A stretch of 64,000 nucleotides of DNA. It comes from Streptantibioticus cattleyicolor NRRL 8057 = DSM 46488 (GTDB lineage: Bacteria > Actinomycetota > Actinomycetes > Streptomycetales > Streptomycetaceae). The position numbers and the translations under genes were made by a program. Under the pieces are notes generated by a model. The model was not told the DNA's origin. It saw only the letters and a program-made list of their open reading frames with translations, and ran no database searches. The stretch lies in the NCBI RefSeq assembly GCF_000240165.1, contig NC_017586.1, positions 5,097,228 through 5,161,227 on the forward strand, in the 5' to 3' direction. Numbering within the stretch: position 1 is the stretch's first letter; the number at the start of each line of letters is the position of its first letter. Positions 16,674 through 25,453 of the stretch are shown piece by piece.

Positions 16674-18056
16674 ATGGAGACCGGATATCAGGCGGTGCGC
16701 AGCCGGGACGCGCGGTTCGACGGGGTGTTCTTCACCGCGGTGCGGACGACGGGCATCTACTGTCGGCCGAGTTGTCCGGCGGTGACACCGAAGCGGATCA
16801 ACGTGACGTTCTACGCGTCGGCCGCGGCGGCGCAGAGCGCGGGGTACCGGGCGTGCCGCCGGTGCCGTCCGGACGCGGTGCCGGGGTCACCCGAGTGGGA
16901 CGTGCGGGCGGACCTGGTCGGCCGGGCGATGCGGCTGATCCGGGACGGCGTGGTGGACCGGGACGGGGTGGCGGGGCTGGCCGCGCGGCTGGGCTACAGC
17001 GCACGGCAGGTGCAGCGCCAGCTCACCGCGGAGCTGGGTGCCGGGCCCGTGGCGCTCGCCCGGGTCCAGCGCGCCCACACCGCACGGGTGCTGCTCCAGA
17101 CCACGACGCTGCCGATCACGGAGATCGCGTTCGCCTCCGGGTTCGCCAGCGTCCGGCAGTTCAACGACTCCATCCGGCAGATCTACGACCGGACCCCGAC
17201 CGAGCTGCGGGCCACCGCCGAGGGGCGGCGCCCGGGGGCGGCACCGGCGGGCGTGGTGCCGTTGCGTCTGGCGCACCGCGGGCCGTACGACGCGGCCGGT
17301 GTCTTCGGCCTGCTGGCGCGGGAGGCCGTGCCGGGCGTCGAGGAGGTGACGGGGGAGCCGGGGCGGCGTACCTACCGGCGGACGCTGCGGCTGCCGCACG
17401 GGGTGGGCACGGCGGAGGTGGACGAGCCCGGCCCGCGGGCGCGTGCCGGCGGCTGGCTGGAGTGCCGGCTGCGCCTGGCCGACCTGCGGGACCTGACCAC
17501 CGCCGTGCAGCGGGTCAGGCGGCTGTTCGACTTGGACGCCGACCCCGAGGCGGTGGTGGCGCGGTTCGCCGGTGACCCCGTCCTGGGTCCCCTCGCGGCG
17601 GCTCGGCCGGGGGTGCGGGTGCCGGGCGCGGCCGATCCGCACGAGACGGCGATCCGGCTCGCGCTGGGTGATCCGGCCCGGGCCGGGGAGTTGGCGGACC
17701 GGTACGGCGACGTGCTGCCCGGCGGTCCGGACGCGGGGCTGACCAGGCTGTTCCCCACCGTGCAGACGATCGCCGGGGTCGAAGCGCCCGCACCGGCAAG
17801 GGAGTTGGCGGCAGCGCTGGCCGAGGGCGCGGTCCGGCTCGACGCCGGGGCCGACCGGGAGGCGTCGGCACGGGCGTTGACGGCCGTGCCCGGTCTCGAC
17901 GGGCGCACGGCGGCGCTCATCCGCATGCGTGCCCTGGGCGACCCCGACGTCCTCGTACCCGCCGCCGGTGCCGTCGAGCCGTCCGGGCCCGCCGACGCCT
18001 GGCGCCCCTGGCGTTCCTACGCCACCCGCCTGCTCGACCCGGAGCACGCCGCATGA
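16674..18056 (+). CDS. alkA: Ada-AlkA fusion: methylphosphotriester sensor and 3-methyladenine glycosylase
   Basis: A 460-residue fusion. The N-terminal Ada domain has the zinc cysteines C30, C34, C61 and C64 (GIYCRPSC and ACRRCRPD), with C30 the expected methyl acceptor. An AraC-type helix-turn-helix follows (about 80-185; VAGLAARLGYSARQVQRQL and ITEIAFASGFASVRQFNDS). The C-terminal part is an AlkA glycosylase with an N-terminal sheet domain and the helix-hairpin-helix LTAVPGLDGRTAALIRMRALGDPD. It would sense and repair alkylated DNA and activate repair genes. ATG 16674 follows GGAGGT with nine bases between. Ogt lies directly downstream. Confidence 0.92.
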   Translation: METGYQAVRSRDARFDGVFFTAVRTTGIYCRPSCPAVTPKRINVTFYASAAAAQSAGYRACRRCRPDAVPGSPEWDVRADLVGRAMRLIRDGVVDRDGVAGLAARLGYSARQVQRQLTAELGAGPVALARVQRAHTARVLLQTTTLPITEIAFASGFASVRQFNDSIRQIYDRTPTELRATAEGRRPGAAPAGVVPLRLAHRGPYDAAGVFGLLAREAVPGVEEVTGEPGRRTYRRTLRLPHGVGTAEVDEPGPRARAGGWLECRLRLADLRDLTTAVQRVRRLFDLDADPEAVVARFAGDPVLGPLAAARPGVRVPGAADPHETAIRLALGDPARAGELADRYGDVLPGGPDAGLTRLFPTVQTIAGVEAPAPARELAAALAEGAVRLDAGADREASARALTAVPGLDGRTAALIRMRALGDPDVLVPAAGAVEPSGPADAWRPWRSYATRLLDPEHAA

Positions 18057-18124
18057 CCCCGGCAACCCAGGCCCCCGACCCCGACCCCGTCGGCCATCAC
18101 CCCGACAACCCGAGAAGGGACACC

Positions 18125-18706
18125 ATGACCACGCTCTTCACCACCCTCGACAGCCCGCTGGGCGAGCTGACGCTCACCGGCACCCGCGACACGGACGCGG
18201 GGTTCGCGCTCACCGGGCTCCACGTCCCGGGGCAGCGCGGCGCGCCGCTGCCCGACCTGGGGCCGGGCAGCGGCGCACGGCGGGACCCGGACGCCTTCGC
18301 CGAGGCCGCCCGGCAGCTCGACGCGTACTTCGCGGGCCGGTTGCGCGCCTTCGACCTGCCGCTGGCACCGCACGGCAGCGAGTTCCGGCGCCGGGTGTGG
18401 GCGGCGCTGGACACCGTGGCGTACGGCACCACCGTCACCTACCGGGAGTTGGCCGCGGCGGCCGGGTCGCCGGGGGCGGTGCGGGCGATCGGCGGGGCGG
18501 TGGGGGCCAACCCGCTGCTGGTGATCCGCCCCTGCCACCGGGTGATCGGCTCGGACGGCTCGCTGACCGGTTACGCCGGCGGGCTGGAGCGCAAGCGCCG
18601 GCTGCTCGCGCTGGAGGGTGCCTGGCCTCGGCCGGTGTCCGGCACGGCGGCGGGCGCCCCCGGCGCGTACCGGGCGGAGCCGGTCGTCACCGCACCGGGA
18701 AGCTGA
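18125..18706 (+). CDS. ogt: Methylated-DNA--protein-cysteine methyltransferase
   Basis: A suicide repair protein of 193 residues that removes O6-methylguanine lesions. The active-site IRPCHRVIGSDGSLTGYAGG is plain, preceded by the helix-turn-helix region VAYGTTVTYRELAAAAG and the Arg-finger stretch AVRAIGGAVGANP. I chose ATG 18125 (AAGGGA seven bases upstream, protein opening TTLFTTLDSPLGELTL). A longer start at 18053 would overlap the stop of alkA by ATGA and add 24 low-complexity residues. It forms an alkylation repair pair with the upstream fusion. Its last 20 bases overlap the convergent deacetylase gene. Confidence 0.92.
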   Translation: MTTLFTTLDSPLGELTLTGTRDTDAGFALTGLHVPGQRGAPLPDLGPGSGARRDPDAFAEAARQLDAYFAGRLRAFDLPLAPHGSEFRRRVWAALDTVAYGTTVTYRELAAAAGSPGAVRAIGGAVGANPLLVIRPCHRVIGSDGSLTGYAGGLERKRRLLALEGAWPRPVSGTAAGAPGAYRAEPVVTAPGS

Positions 18707-19514
18707 AGGTGTACCCCTGCTGCTTCAGCCACGGCAGCAGGTCGCGCAGCGCGGCCACGGTCTGGGCGCGGTTGCCGCCACCGTCGTGGAAGAGCACGGT
18801 CGGGCCGTTGCGCAGTTCCTTGCGGACGGTGCGTTCGATGGCGCCGACGCCGGGCTTCTGGAAGTCCTTGGAGTCGACGTTCCAGCCCAGCGGACGCATC
18901 CCCGCGGCGGCGGCGATCTGCCGGCTGTAGGGGGTGAACGCGCCGCCCGGCGCGCGGTAGTACATCGGCCGCACGCCGCCGGACGCCTGGGTGATCTGGT
19001 CGGCGGCGTCGAGGACCTGGTGCCGCTGGTAGTCGTCGGGGCGGTGGTCCATGGCGGTGTTGTGCGAGACGGTGTGGTCGCACAGCCGGTGCCCGTCGGC
19101 CACCACCTGCTTGACCACCTCGGGGTGGGCGGCGGCCTGCGGGCCGATCATGCAGAAGACCGCCTTGACCCCGTTGTCCCGCAGAATCTGGAGCACCTTG
19201 GGGGTCCAGACCGGGTCCGGGCCGTCGTCGATGGTGATGTTGACGGCCTTGCCGCCGCTCTCCGTGGCGTGCGCGATGTCCATGTTGACCTTGGGCGCGG
19301 GCAGCGCCGGGTCGGGCACCGAGGTCTGGCCGGTGATCGGCGCCGCCGAGGGCGTGGCGGAGGCCGGTCCGGTGACGGCGGGCGCCGCGGCGTTCCCGGA
19401 CGGCTCGCCGGCCTGCGCGCTCCACCAGCCCGCGAGCGCCGCCGCGCCCACGACCGCCACCGCCGAAGCCGTGACCACCCGCTTGTTGATCCGTCGACCG
19501 GCCCTGTGCACCAT
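18687..19514 (-). CDS. Secreted polysaccharide deacetylase (NodB domain)
   Basis: A 275-residue protein with an N-terminal signal anchor (KRVVTASAVAVVGAAALAGWW, about residues 10-30), an Ala/Pro/Thr linker, and a NodB homology domain from about residue 90. Metal and catalytic motifs are present: NITIDDGPDP, then HTVSHNT, then RAPGGAFT and a late VLFHDGGGN. Carbohydrate esterase family 4 enzymes remove acetyl groups from peptidoglycan or chitin-like sugars outside the membrane. ATG 19512-19514 keeps the basic residues before the hydrophobic core. It is convergent with ogt and divergent from the response regulator. Confidence 0.88.
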   Translation of the reverse strand: MVHRAGRRINKRVVTASAVAVVGAAALAGWWSAQAGEPSGNAAAPAVTGPASATPSAAPITGQTSVPDPALPAPKVNMDIAHATESGGKAVNITIDDGPDPVWTPKVLQILRDNGVKAVFCMIGPQAAAHPEVVKQVVADGHRLCDHTVSHNTAMDHRPDDYQRHQVLDAADQITQASGGVRPMYYRAPGGAFTPYSRQIAAAAGMRPLGWNVDSKDFQKPGVGAIERTVRKELRNGPTVLFHDGGGNRAQTVAALRDLLPWLKQQGYTFSFPVR

Positions 19515-19706
19515 CGTCCCCGCCCTTTCGGCTCCGCCACTCCCACTGCGTGTGCGGCCGAGCACCGGGCCCGGGGCGAACCCGCCTGCCGGGCGCGCCC
19601 GTTCAGCCCCGCGGGCTGATCACGCACACAGCAGGGGAGACGATCGACCTCGCGCCATGGATCCGCCTGTGACAGTTTCCTCATAAAACCGATCGATACT
19701 GGGCCC

Positions 19707-20414
19707 ATGTCGCGTGTGCTTCTGATCGAGGACGACCCCGCCGTGCGTCATGGCGTCACCCTCGCGTTGCGCCGCCGCGGCCACGAGGTCGAGGGCGCCG
19801 CCACCGGCGAGGCCGGGCTGGCCGCCCTGGACACCTTCCGGCCCGACCTGGTGCTGCTCGACCTGATGCTGCCGGGCGCCTCGGGGTTCGAGGTGTGCCG
19901 GCGGATCCGGGCGACCCGGCAGATCCCGATCATCATGCTCACCGCGCGCGGCGACGACATCGACGTCGTCCTGGGACTGGAGGCCGGCGCCGACGACTAC
20001 ATCGTCAAACCCGCCCGCGGCGAGGTGCTGGAGGCACGCATCCGGGCCGTACTGCGCCGTACCGCACCCGACGGCGCCGGCGACCCGGTGCTCACCGGGC
20101 CGGCCTCCAGCGCCCTGGAGACCTACGGCGACCTCACCATCGACCGGGCCGGACTGATCGTCGCCAAGCACGGCAAGGACCTCGCCCTGCCGCCCTCCGA
20201 GATGAAACTGCTGCTCTTCCTCTCCGCCTCGCCCGGCCAGGTCTTCAGCCGCCAGCAACTGCTCGAACGCGTCTGGGAACACAGCTACCACGGAGACTCC
20301 CGGCTCGTGGACGCCTGCGTGATGCGGCTGCGCGCCAAGGTCGAGGACAACCCGCGTTCCCCGAAGTACGTGCAGACCCTGCGCGGCTTCGGCTACCGCT
20401 TCGGACCCCTGTGA
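19707..20414 (+). CDS. OmpR-family response regulator
   Basis: A regulator of 235 residues: receiver domain (1-115) with the acidic pair D9/D10, phosphoacceptor D52 (VLLDLMLPG), T79 and K101, then an OmpR-type winged helix (about 140-235) ending KYVQTLRGFGYRFGPL. The stretch DDIDVVLGLEAGADDY is typical of the CseB/AfsQ1 group of actinomycete regulators that respond to envelope stress. A GATACT -10 box at 19695-19700 places the mRNA start at the ATG, so the mRNA is probably leaderless. Its stop overlaps the GTG of the kinase gene (GTGA). Confidence 0.92.
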   Translation: MSRVLLIEDDPAVRHGVTLALRRRGHEVEGAATGEAGLAALDTFRPDLVLLDLMLPGASGFEVCRRIRATRQIPIIMLTARGDDIDVVLGLEAGADDYIVKPARGEVLEARIRAVLRRTAPDGAGDPVLTGPASSALETYGDLTIDRAGLIVAKHGKDLALPPSEMKLLLFLSASPGQVFSRQQLLERVWEHSYHGDSRLVDACVMRLRAKVEDNPRSPKYVQTLRGFGYRFGPL

Positions 20415-22018
20415 CCCGGGAAGAACGCGACCGGGCGGGCCGTGCCGCCACCGAGGCCGACGCGGCGCGCCGCACCTGGTGGCGGGCGGCGGCCCAGCGG
20501 CTGCGCGGCCAGCGCGCCCAACTCGTCGTCGCCTTCCTGCTGGTCGCCGCCGTCAGCTCGCTCGGCACCGCCGCCCTCACCTTCCGCCAGGCCCGCACCG
20601 CCATCCTGCAACGCAGCCAGGACACCGCGGTCAACACCCTGCGCGCCCAGATCAACTCCCTCGCCCCCGACCTGCGCTTCCCGCCCGACCGGGCCGCCCT
20701 CCAGGCGTTCGTCCGCCAGCTCGACGGCGGCGGGCAGGCCCAGGACTGGCAGGCGTACGCGGTCTACCGCGACCAGCCCGCGGTCCCCGCCGAACCCTCC
20801 GGCACCACCATCACCCCCGCGCTGCGCCGGACGGTCACCGACCACTGGGTCCCCGCCTTCCAGCGCGTCACCAGGGACGGACGCCCCTGGCTGGCCATCG
20901 GGATGCCGGTCGCCTACGCCGGCTCCGACACCAGCGGCGGGGTCCGGGCCGCCGACAACCGTTCCGGACTCGTGGTCTACGCCGAACTCCCGCTCACCGC
21001 CGAACAGGCCAACACCCAGGCGCTCATCCGGGCCGCCGAGAGCGGCGCCCTGCTCGCCCTCGCGCTCTCCGTCCTCCCCGCGCTCATCGCGGCCGGCGGC
21101 GTGCTGCGCCCGGTACGCCGGCTGCGCCGGGCGGCCGGCGAACTCGCCGCCGGCCGCCTCGACACCCGGCTGGAAGTACGCGGCGGCGACGAACTGGCCG
21201 ACCTGTCCCGGGCGTTCAACCACATGGCCGCCACCTTGGAGGAGAACGTGGTCGAACTGCGCCGGCTGGAGGCCACCGCCCGCCGCTTCGCCTCCGACGT
21301 CTCCCACGAACTGCGCACCCCGCTCGCCGCCATGACCGCCGTCAGCGACGTGCTCGACGAGGACGCGGCCGGCCTCGACCCCGACACCGCCGCCGCCGTC
21401 CGCCTGATCAGCGAGGAGACCGGCAAGCTGGTGCGCATGGTGGAGGACCTGATGGAGATCTCCCGGTTCGACGCCGGGGCCGCCGCGCTCCACCTGGACG
21501 AGGTGGACGCCGCCGAGACGGTACGCAAGTCCCTCCAGGCACGCGGCTGGCAGGACAAGGTGACCGCGGAACTGCCGCCGGGCATCCGCGCCGTGCTCGA
21601 CCCCAGGCGGTTCGACGTGGTCGTCGCCAACCTGGTGGGCAACGCCCTCAAGCACGGCGGCGCCCCGGTCCGGGCCACCCTGGCCACCCGCACCGCGCCC
21701 GACGGCGACCGGCTGGTGCTCCAGGTCGCCGACCGCGGCCCCGGCATCTCGCCCGAGGCGCTCCCGCACATCTTCGACCGCTTCTACAAGGCCGACGCCG
21801 CCCGCGCCCGTTCCGAGGGCAGCGGCCTCGGCCTCGCCATCGCCGCCGAGAACGTCCGGCTGCACGGCGGCGAACTGGACGCCGCCAACGCCCCCGAAGG
21901 CGGCGCGGTCTTCACCGTCGAGCTGCCGCTGCGCCCCCGCGCCGGCGACGGTGACGAGGCCGGCCACGGCCGGTCGGACCCCGGCGACGGGTCCGTGGCC
22001 GACGGGGGGACGCGATGA
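20411..22018 (+). CDS. Sensor histidine kinase
   Basis: A kinase of 535 residues with TM1 about 37-58, an extracytoplasmic sensor region (about 60-210), TM2 about 212-234, HAMP (about 230-285), a dimerisation box with phospho-histidine H299 (DVSHELRTPLAAM), and an ATPase domain with LVGNALKHGG (N box), DRGPGIS (G1) and GSGLGLAIAAENVRLHGG (G2). It would phosphorylate the response regulator encoded just upstream; their genes overlap by GTGA. The next gene, a lipoprotein, overlaps its stop by ATGA, making a three-gene signalling operon. The signal is unknown. Confidence 0.92.
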   Translation: MTREERDRAGRAATEADAARRTWWRAAAQRLRGQRAQLVVAFLLVAAVSSLGTAALTFRQARTAILQRSQDTAVNTLRAQINSLAPDLRFPPDRAALQAFVRQLDGGGQAQDWQAYAVYRDQPAVPAEPSGTTITPALRRTVTDHWVPAFQRVTRDGRPWLAIGMPVAYAGSDTSGGVRAADNRSGLVVYAELPLTAEQANTQALIRAAESGALLALALSVLPALIAAGGVLRPVRRLRRAAGELAAGRLDTRLEVRGGDELADLSRAFNHMAATLEENVVELRRLEATARRFASDVSHELRTPLAAMTAVSDVLDEDAAGLDPDTAAAVRLISEETGKLVRMVEDLMEISRFDAGAAALHLDEVDAAETVRKSLQARGWQDKVTAELPPGIRAVLDPRRFDVVVANLVGNALKHGGAPVRATLATRTAPDGDRLVLQVADRGPGISPEALPHIFDRFYKADAARARSEGSGLGLAIAAENVRLHGGELDAANAPEGGAVFTVELPLRPRAGDGDEAGHGRSDPGDGSVADGGTR

Positions 22019-22560
22019 GAGCGCGTACCGCGATCGTCCTCACCGGGCTGTTCGCCGCGGTCGCCGGGGGGTGCGCCATCCCGCCCACCGGGGTGATCGA
22101 GGCCGGGCAGCCGGCCGTCGGCGTGCAGCGGCCGGGGAGGCCCAAGGAAGCCGTCGTGCGGCTCTTCTTCCTCTCCGCCGCCGGTCTCACCTCCACCCCG
22201 CGCCAGGCCGCCGGGGTGGTCCCCCCGGACGAGGCGGTCGACCTGCTGTTCGCCGGGCCGAGCAGCGCGGAGCTGGCCCGTGGTCTCACCACCGACCTGC
22301 CGCTGGTCGGCAGCGGGGTCAAGGTGGTCGCGCGGTCCGGGCAGGTGGTCGTCGCGGTGCCGTTCGACGTCGCCCGGCTCAGCCCCGGCGCGGTGGCGCA
22401 GCTGACCTGCACCGCGGCGAACGCGGCGGCGGAGAACCGGCTCGGCACGGCCGACGACGTCAAGGTGAGCGTCATCGGCGGCGGCACCACGCGCGGCCCC
22501 GGCACCTGCCGTACCCCGGCGCTGCCGACCGCCGCGAGCGTCCCGGCCCCGGCCGGCTGA
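22015..22560 (+). CDS. Lipoprotein with GerMN-like domain, partner of the two-component system
   Basis: A 181-residue lipoprotein with the lipobox AVAGGC (Cys20) after a hydrophobic signal. The mature part has the feel of a GerMN domain as found in LpqB: RLFFLSAAGLTSTPRQ, DEAVDLLFAGPSSAELARGLTTDLP, then LSPGAVAQLTCTA. In actinomycetes such lipoproteins sit beside, and often tune, envelope-sensing kinases (compare LpqB with MtrAB, CseA with CseBC). Here its ATG overlaps the kinase stop, so co-expression is almost certain; a role in signal input is inferred. Confidence 0.8.
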   Translation: MRARTAIVLTGLFAAVAGGCAIPPTGVIEAGQPAVGVQRPGRPKEAVVRLFFLSAAGLTSTPRQAAGVVPPDEAVDLLFAGPSSAELARGLTTDLPLVGSGVKVVARSGQVVVAVPFDVARLSPGAVAQLTCTAANAAAENRLGTADDVKVSVIGGGTTRGPGTCRTPALPTAASVPAPAG

Positions 22561-22578
22561 GCCGCCCGCCCGGCACCG

Positions 22579-23061
22579 TCAGCCGGCGAGGACCACGCCC
22601 ATCCACATCGCCGTCACCACCAGGCAGGCCATCAGCTCCACCAGCACGTAGGTCCCCGCGACCCGCATCACGGTACGGGTCGCGGCCCGGGCCCGCCGCG
22701 CGTCACCCGAGCGGGCGCGTTCCCGCAGATGGAGTACGCCGACGAAGGCGAGCACCGCACCGGCCACCGGCAGGACGAAGAACCCCGCGATCGCGCAGGC
22801 CCCCGCCGCGGCCAGGACGTCCCGGGGCACCCCGGACTCCCGGATCCGCCGCTCCGTACGGGCACCGGTGAACGCCTGGGCGGCGGCCAGCAGCACCGCC
22901 GAGCCGCCCAGCAACGACCACGCCGCCGCGGTGTGCACCCCGGCGGCCCACCACAGCAGCCCGGCCCAGCACAGCAGCGGCCCCGGCAGCCCGGGCGTCA
23001 ACACCCCGAGCACCCCGGCCAGCAGCACCATCCCGACCAGGGACAACTGGGCGGTCCCCAT
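22579..23061 (-). CDS. DUF456-family membrane protein
   Basis: A 160-residue, mostly hydrophobic protein with about five helices and the DUF456 pattern: LSLVGMVLLAGVLGVLTPGLPGPLLCWAGLLWWA at the start, a central region with RTERRIRESGVP, and an end with GTYVLVELMACLVVTAMW. The molecular role of this family is unknown. I chose ATG 23059-23061, where the hydrophobic part begins; the open frame adds 37 residues upstream that overlap the divergent promoter region. It is convergent with the lipoprotein gene. Confidence 0.75.
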   Translation of the reverse strand: MGTAQLSLVGMVLLAGVLGVLTPGLPGPLLCWAGLLWWAAGVHTAAAWSLLGGSAVLLAAAQAFTGARTERRIRESGVPRDVLAAAGACAIAGFFVLPVAGAVLAFVGVLHLRERARSGDARRARAATRTVMRVAGTYVLVELMACLVVTAMWMGVVLAG

Positions 23062-23170
23062 GGCCCCAGCCTGCCGGAAGCCCGGCCGGTCCGCTCCACC
23101 GCGGGGGTGGTCGGGCCACCGATCGGGCGTAAACCGTTTCCCGGACCGCGTCGCGGAGGACAATAAGGGC

Positions 23171-24610
23171 ATGAGTCATCAGGGGGAGGCGCACCGCCAC
23201 GAAGAGGACATGTGGTGGCAGCGGCTCTATGACGACACTTCCGCGCAGACCGCCGGCGAGGCGAGGGGCGACCCCGGCCGCGCCGGCCCCCTGCGGTCGC
23301 AACCGTCGCTGGACGAGCACTTCGCCGCGGCCCTGCGGGTCGCCTCCGGCGCGGTGGACGTCCCCGCCCTCCCGCCGCCCCGGGCCCACCCCGCCCCGGC
23401 CGAGCCGACGCCTCCCCCCGATACGCCGGACCACCCGGTGCCGTCGGCCGGGAGCCCGTCGGCGGCCTCCTACGGCGAGGCCGCGTCGGCGCTCCCGGCG
23501 CGGCCGGAGGACGGGGCCGGGGAGGCGGAGGGCGCAACGGCCGCGTGCGTCGGGCCCCTTGGCGGCGTGATGGCCGGCGGGCTCAGACCCGGGGAGCCGG
23601 ACGTGGGGGTCGGCGGGGCGCCGGAGGGCGGGTCGTGGGCGGAGGCGCTGGCCGAGGCGGAGGAGTCGGAGGACGAGGGCGGCGGCGCGTTGCCGTCGCT
23701 GTGGCGCGGGGCGTGGGGGCAGGAGGACCGGCCGGAGGCGGTGCACATCGGCGACCGGCCGCCGACGTACGAGGCGGAGCCGACGGCGTGGCCGCAGGCC
23801 GATCCGGACGCGCTGGCGGAGCCGGTGCCGGACACGGTGCTGGACGGGGCCCGGTACGGCGTGCTGACGGTACGGGCGGCCTGCGTGCGCGGGGACTCGG
23901 CGCGGTTCCGGGGGCGGGCGCGGGGGGAGACGCTGCTGACGGCGCGGTTCGGGGCGGGGGAGAGCGCGTTGCTCTTCATGGCGATCGCCGGGTCCGGACG
24001 GGCGGTGGCCGATGGCCACCGGGCCGCCGCCGCGGCCTGCCGGGCGGTCGCCGGCGCGGTGGGGCGCAGCCATCTGCGGCTCGTCGACGACATCCGGTCC
24101 GGCCGCACCGGCGCCCTCAGCGCCGGACTGTGCCGCCTCGCCGAGCGCGGCTGCGGTGAACTCCGGGGCGGACCCGGCGCGGACGGACACCTGCGGCCGG
24201 AGGCCGGGCTGTCGTGTCTGCTGCTGCCGGTGGACCCGGAGTGCCGGTTGCGGATCTTCTTCGGCGCGGGGACCGGCGGGCTGTTCCGGCTGCGCGACGG
24301 CGAGTGGTGCGACCTCGACCCCGATCTGGGGATCAGCCCGCAGCCCGTACCGCGTACCGGGGACGGCGCGCGGACCGCTGTACCGTTCCGGTTCCGCGCG
24401 GTGACCGGGCGCGCCGCCGACACCCTGCTGCTGTGCAGCGCCGGGCTCGCCGATCCGCTGCGCGAGGAGCCCGCCCTGGCCCGGCGGCTCGCCGACCGCT
24501 GGGGGCCGTACCAGTCACCGCCCGGGCTGGCGGGCTTCCTCGCCGACACCCAGACGCGGGTCAAGGGGTACGCCGACGACCGTACGGCGGTCGCGGTGTG
24601 GGAGGCGTGA
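23171..24610 (+). CDS. Divergent PP2C-like protein with long disordered N-terminus
   Basis: A 479-residue protein. Residues 1-215 are low complexity (Pro, Ala, Gly, Glu); the rest resembles the actinomycete PP2C_2 phosphatase-like group (VLTVRAACVRGDSARFRGRARGE, FGAGESALLFMAIAGSG, VGRSHLRLVDDIRSGRTGALSAGLCRLAER, RIFFGAGTGGLFRLRDGEW and a final YADDRTAVAVWEA). The usual first metal-binding Asp-Gly of PP2C is not evident at MAIAGSG, while the last Asp pair is kept, so catalysis is doubtful. ATG 23171 has GGAGGA upstream. It lies before an RsbW-like ATPase gene on the same strand, suggesting a partner-switch theme. Confidence 0.7.
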   Translation: MSHQGEAHRHEEDMWWQRLYDDTSAQTAGEARGDPGRAGPLRSQPSLDEHFAAALRVASGAVDVPALPPPRAHPAPAEPTPPPDTPDHPVPSAGSPSAASYGEAASALPARPEDGAGEAEGATAACVGPLGGVMAGGLRPGEPDVGVGGAPEGGSWAEALAEAEESEDEGGGALPSLWRGAWGQEDRPEAVHIGDRPPTYEAEPTAWPQADPDALAEPVPDTVLDGARYGVLTVRAACVRGDSARFRGRARGETLLTARFGAGESALLFMAIAGSGRAVADGHRAAAAACRAVAGAVGRSHLRLVDDIRSGRTGALSAGLCRLAERGCGELRGGPGADGHLRPEAGLSCLLLPVDPECRLRIFFGAGTGGLFRLRDGEWCDLDPDLGISPQPVPRTGDGARTAVPFRFRAVTGRAADTLLLCSAGLADPLREEPALARRLADRWGPYQSPPGLAGFLADTQTRVKGYADDRTAVAVWEA

Positions 24611-24815
24611 GCCAAAGGCTCCGGCGTACGCCGGGCGCACGGCCGGGGAGCCCGGATGCCGCCATGCGCCGGTGTGGCGGTGGTCACGTCAAGAGCGGAC
24701 GGACCGCTCGCGGGTACCCGGTTCCGGCGCCGCGTCGCAGGTCGGCGCGGCGGGGACGCGCCGGGGCACGGGGTACGGGAGGGTGAGCCGGGGAGTGGAC
24801 CGTGAGGCGGTGGGC

Positions 24816-25385
24816 ATGCATTCCGCGACGCCGTTCGAAGGGGGACTGGTGGCGGGGGCGGAAACGGACTCGGTGGGCCGTCGGCCGGGGGAGCGCGACC
24901 GGCGCACGGCCAAGAGGGCGGAGAGAACGGACGTAGCGGGTACGCAGGGGGCCGCGCGCAAGGGGGCGATTCCGTCGCCCCGGCACAACCGGCGCACCCA
25001 GGAGATCAAGCACCACCTCAGACACGCCGACCTGCCCGCGGTCGCCGAGGTCCGCCGGCTGCTGCGGGAACAACTGGGCCGCTGGGGGGTGCCCACACTC
25101 ATCGACACCGCGGAACTGCTGACCAGCGAGATCGTCACCAACGCACTGGTCCACACCGGTCACGGCGCGATCCTGACCGCCACCCTCACCTCGGACGCCG
25201 ACCACCGGCTGCGGGTGGAGGTGCGCGACTTCACCGCCCACCGGCCGGCCGTGCGCCACCCGAGCGAGCAGTCCTCCTCCGGACGCGGCCTGCTGCTCGT
25301 CGAGGCGCTCGCCGACACGTGGGGGGTGCGCCCGCAGGACGCGGGGAAGACGGTGTGGTTCGAGCTGACCGCCGAAGCGGTCTGA
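24816..25385 (+). CDS. RsbW-like ATP-binding protein (anti-sigma regulatory kinase type)
   Basis: A protein of 189 residues whose C-terminal 130 form an HATPase_c_2 domain: N box LLTSEIVTNALVHTG, G1-like VEVRDFTAH, and G2-like SSSGRGLLLVEALADTWGV. Streptomyces has many such stand-alone kinases, some acting as anti-sigma factors. The N-terminal 60 residues are basic and disordered. The start is uncertain: ATG 24816 is used here, but GTGs at about 24784 and 24799 are in frame behind GGGAGG and CGGGGA. It follows the PP2C-like gene by 205 bp; no sigma factor gene is in the window. Confidence 0.75.
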   Translation: MHSATPFEGGLVAGAETDSVGRRPGERDRRTAKRAERTDVAGTQGAARKGAIPSPRHNRRTQEIKHHLRHADLPAVAEVRRLLREQLGRWGVPTLIDTAELLTSEIVTNALVHTGHGAILTATLTSDADHRLRVEVRDFTAHRPAVRHPSEQSSSGRGLLLVEALADTWGVRPQDAGKTVWFELTAEAV

Positions 25386-25453
25386 TCCGCCCGCCGCGCA
25401 GCGGCGTGCGGCGCGGTGCCCCCACGTAGCCCCGGCCGGCGCCCCGTTGCGAC

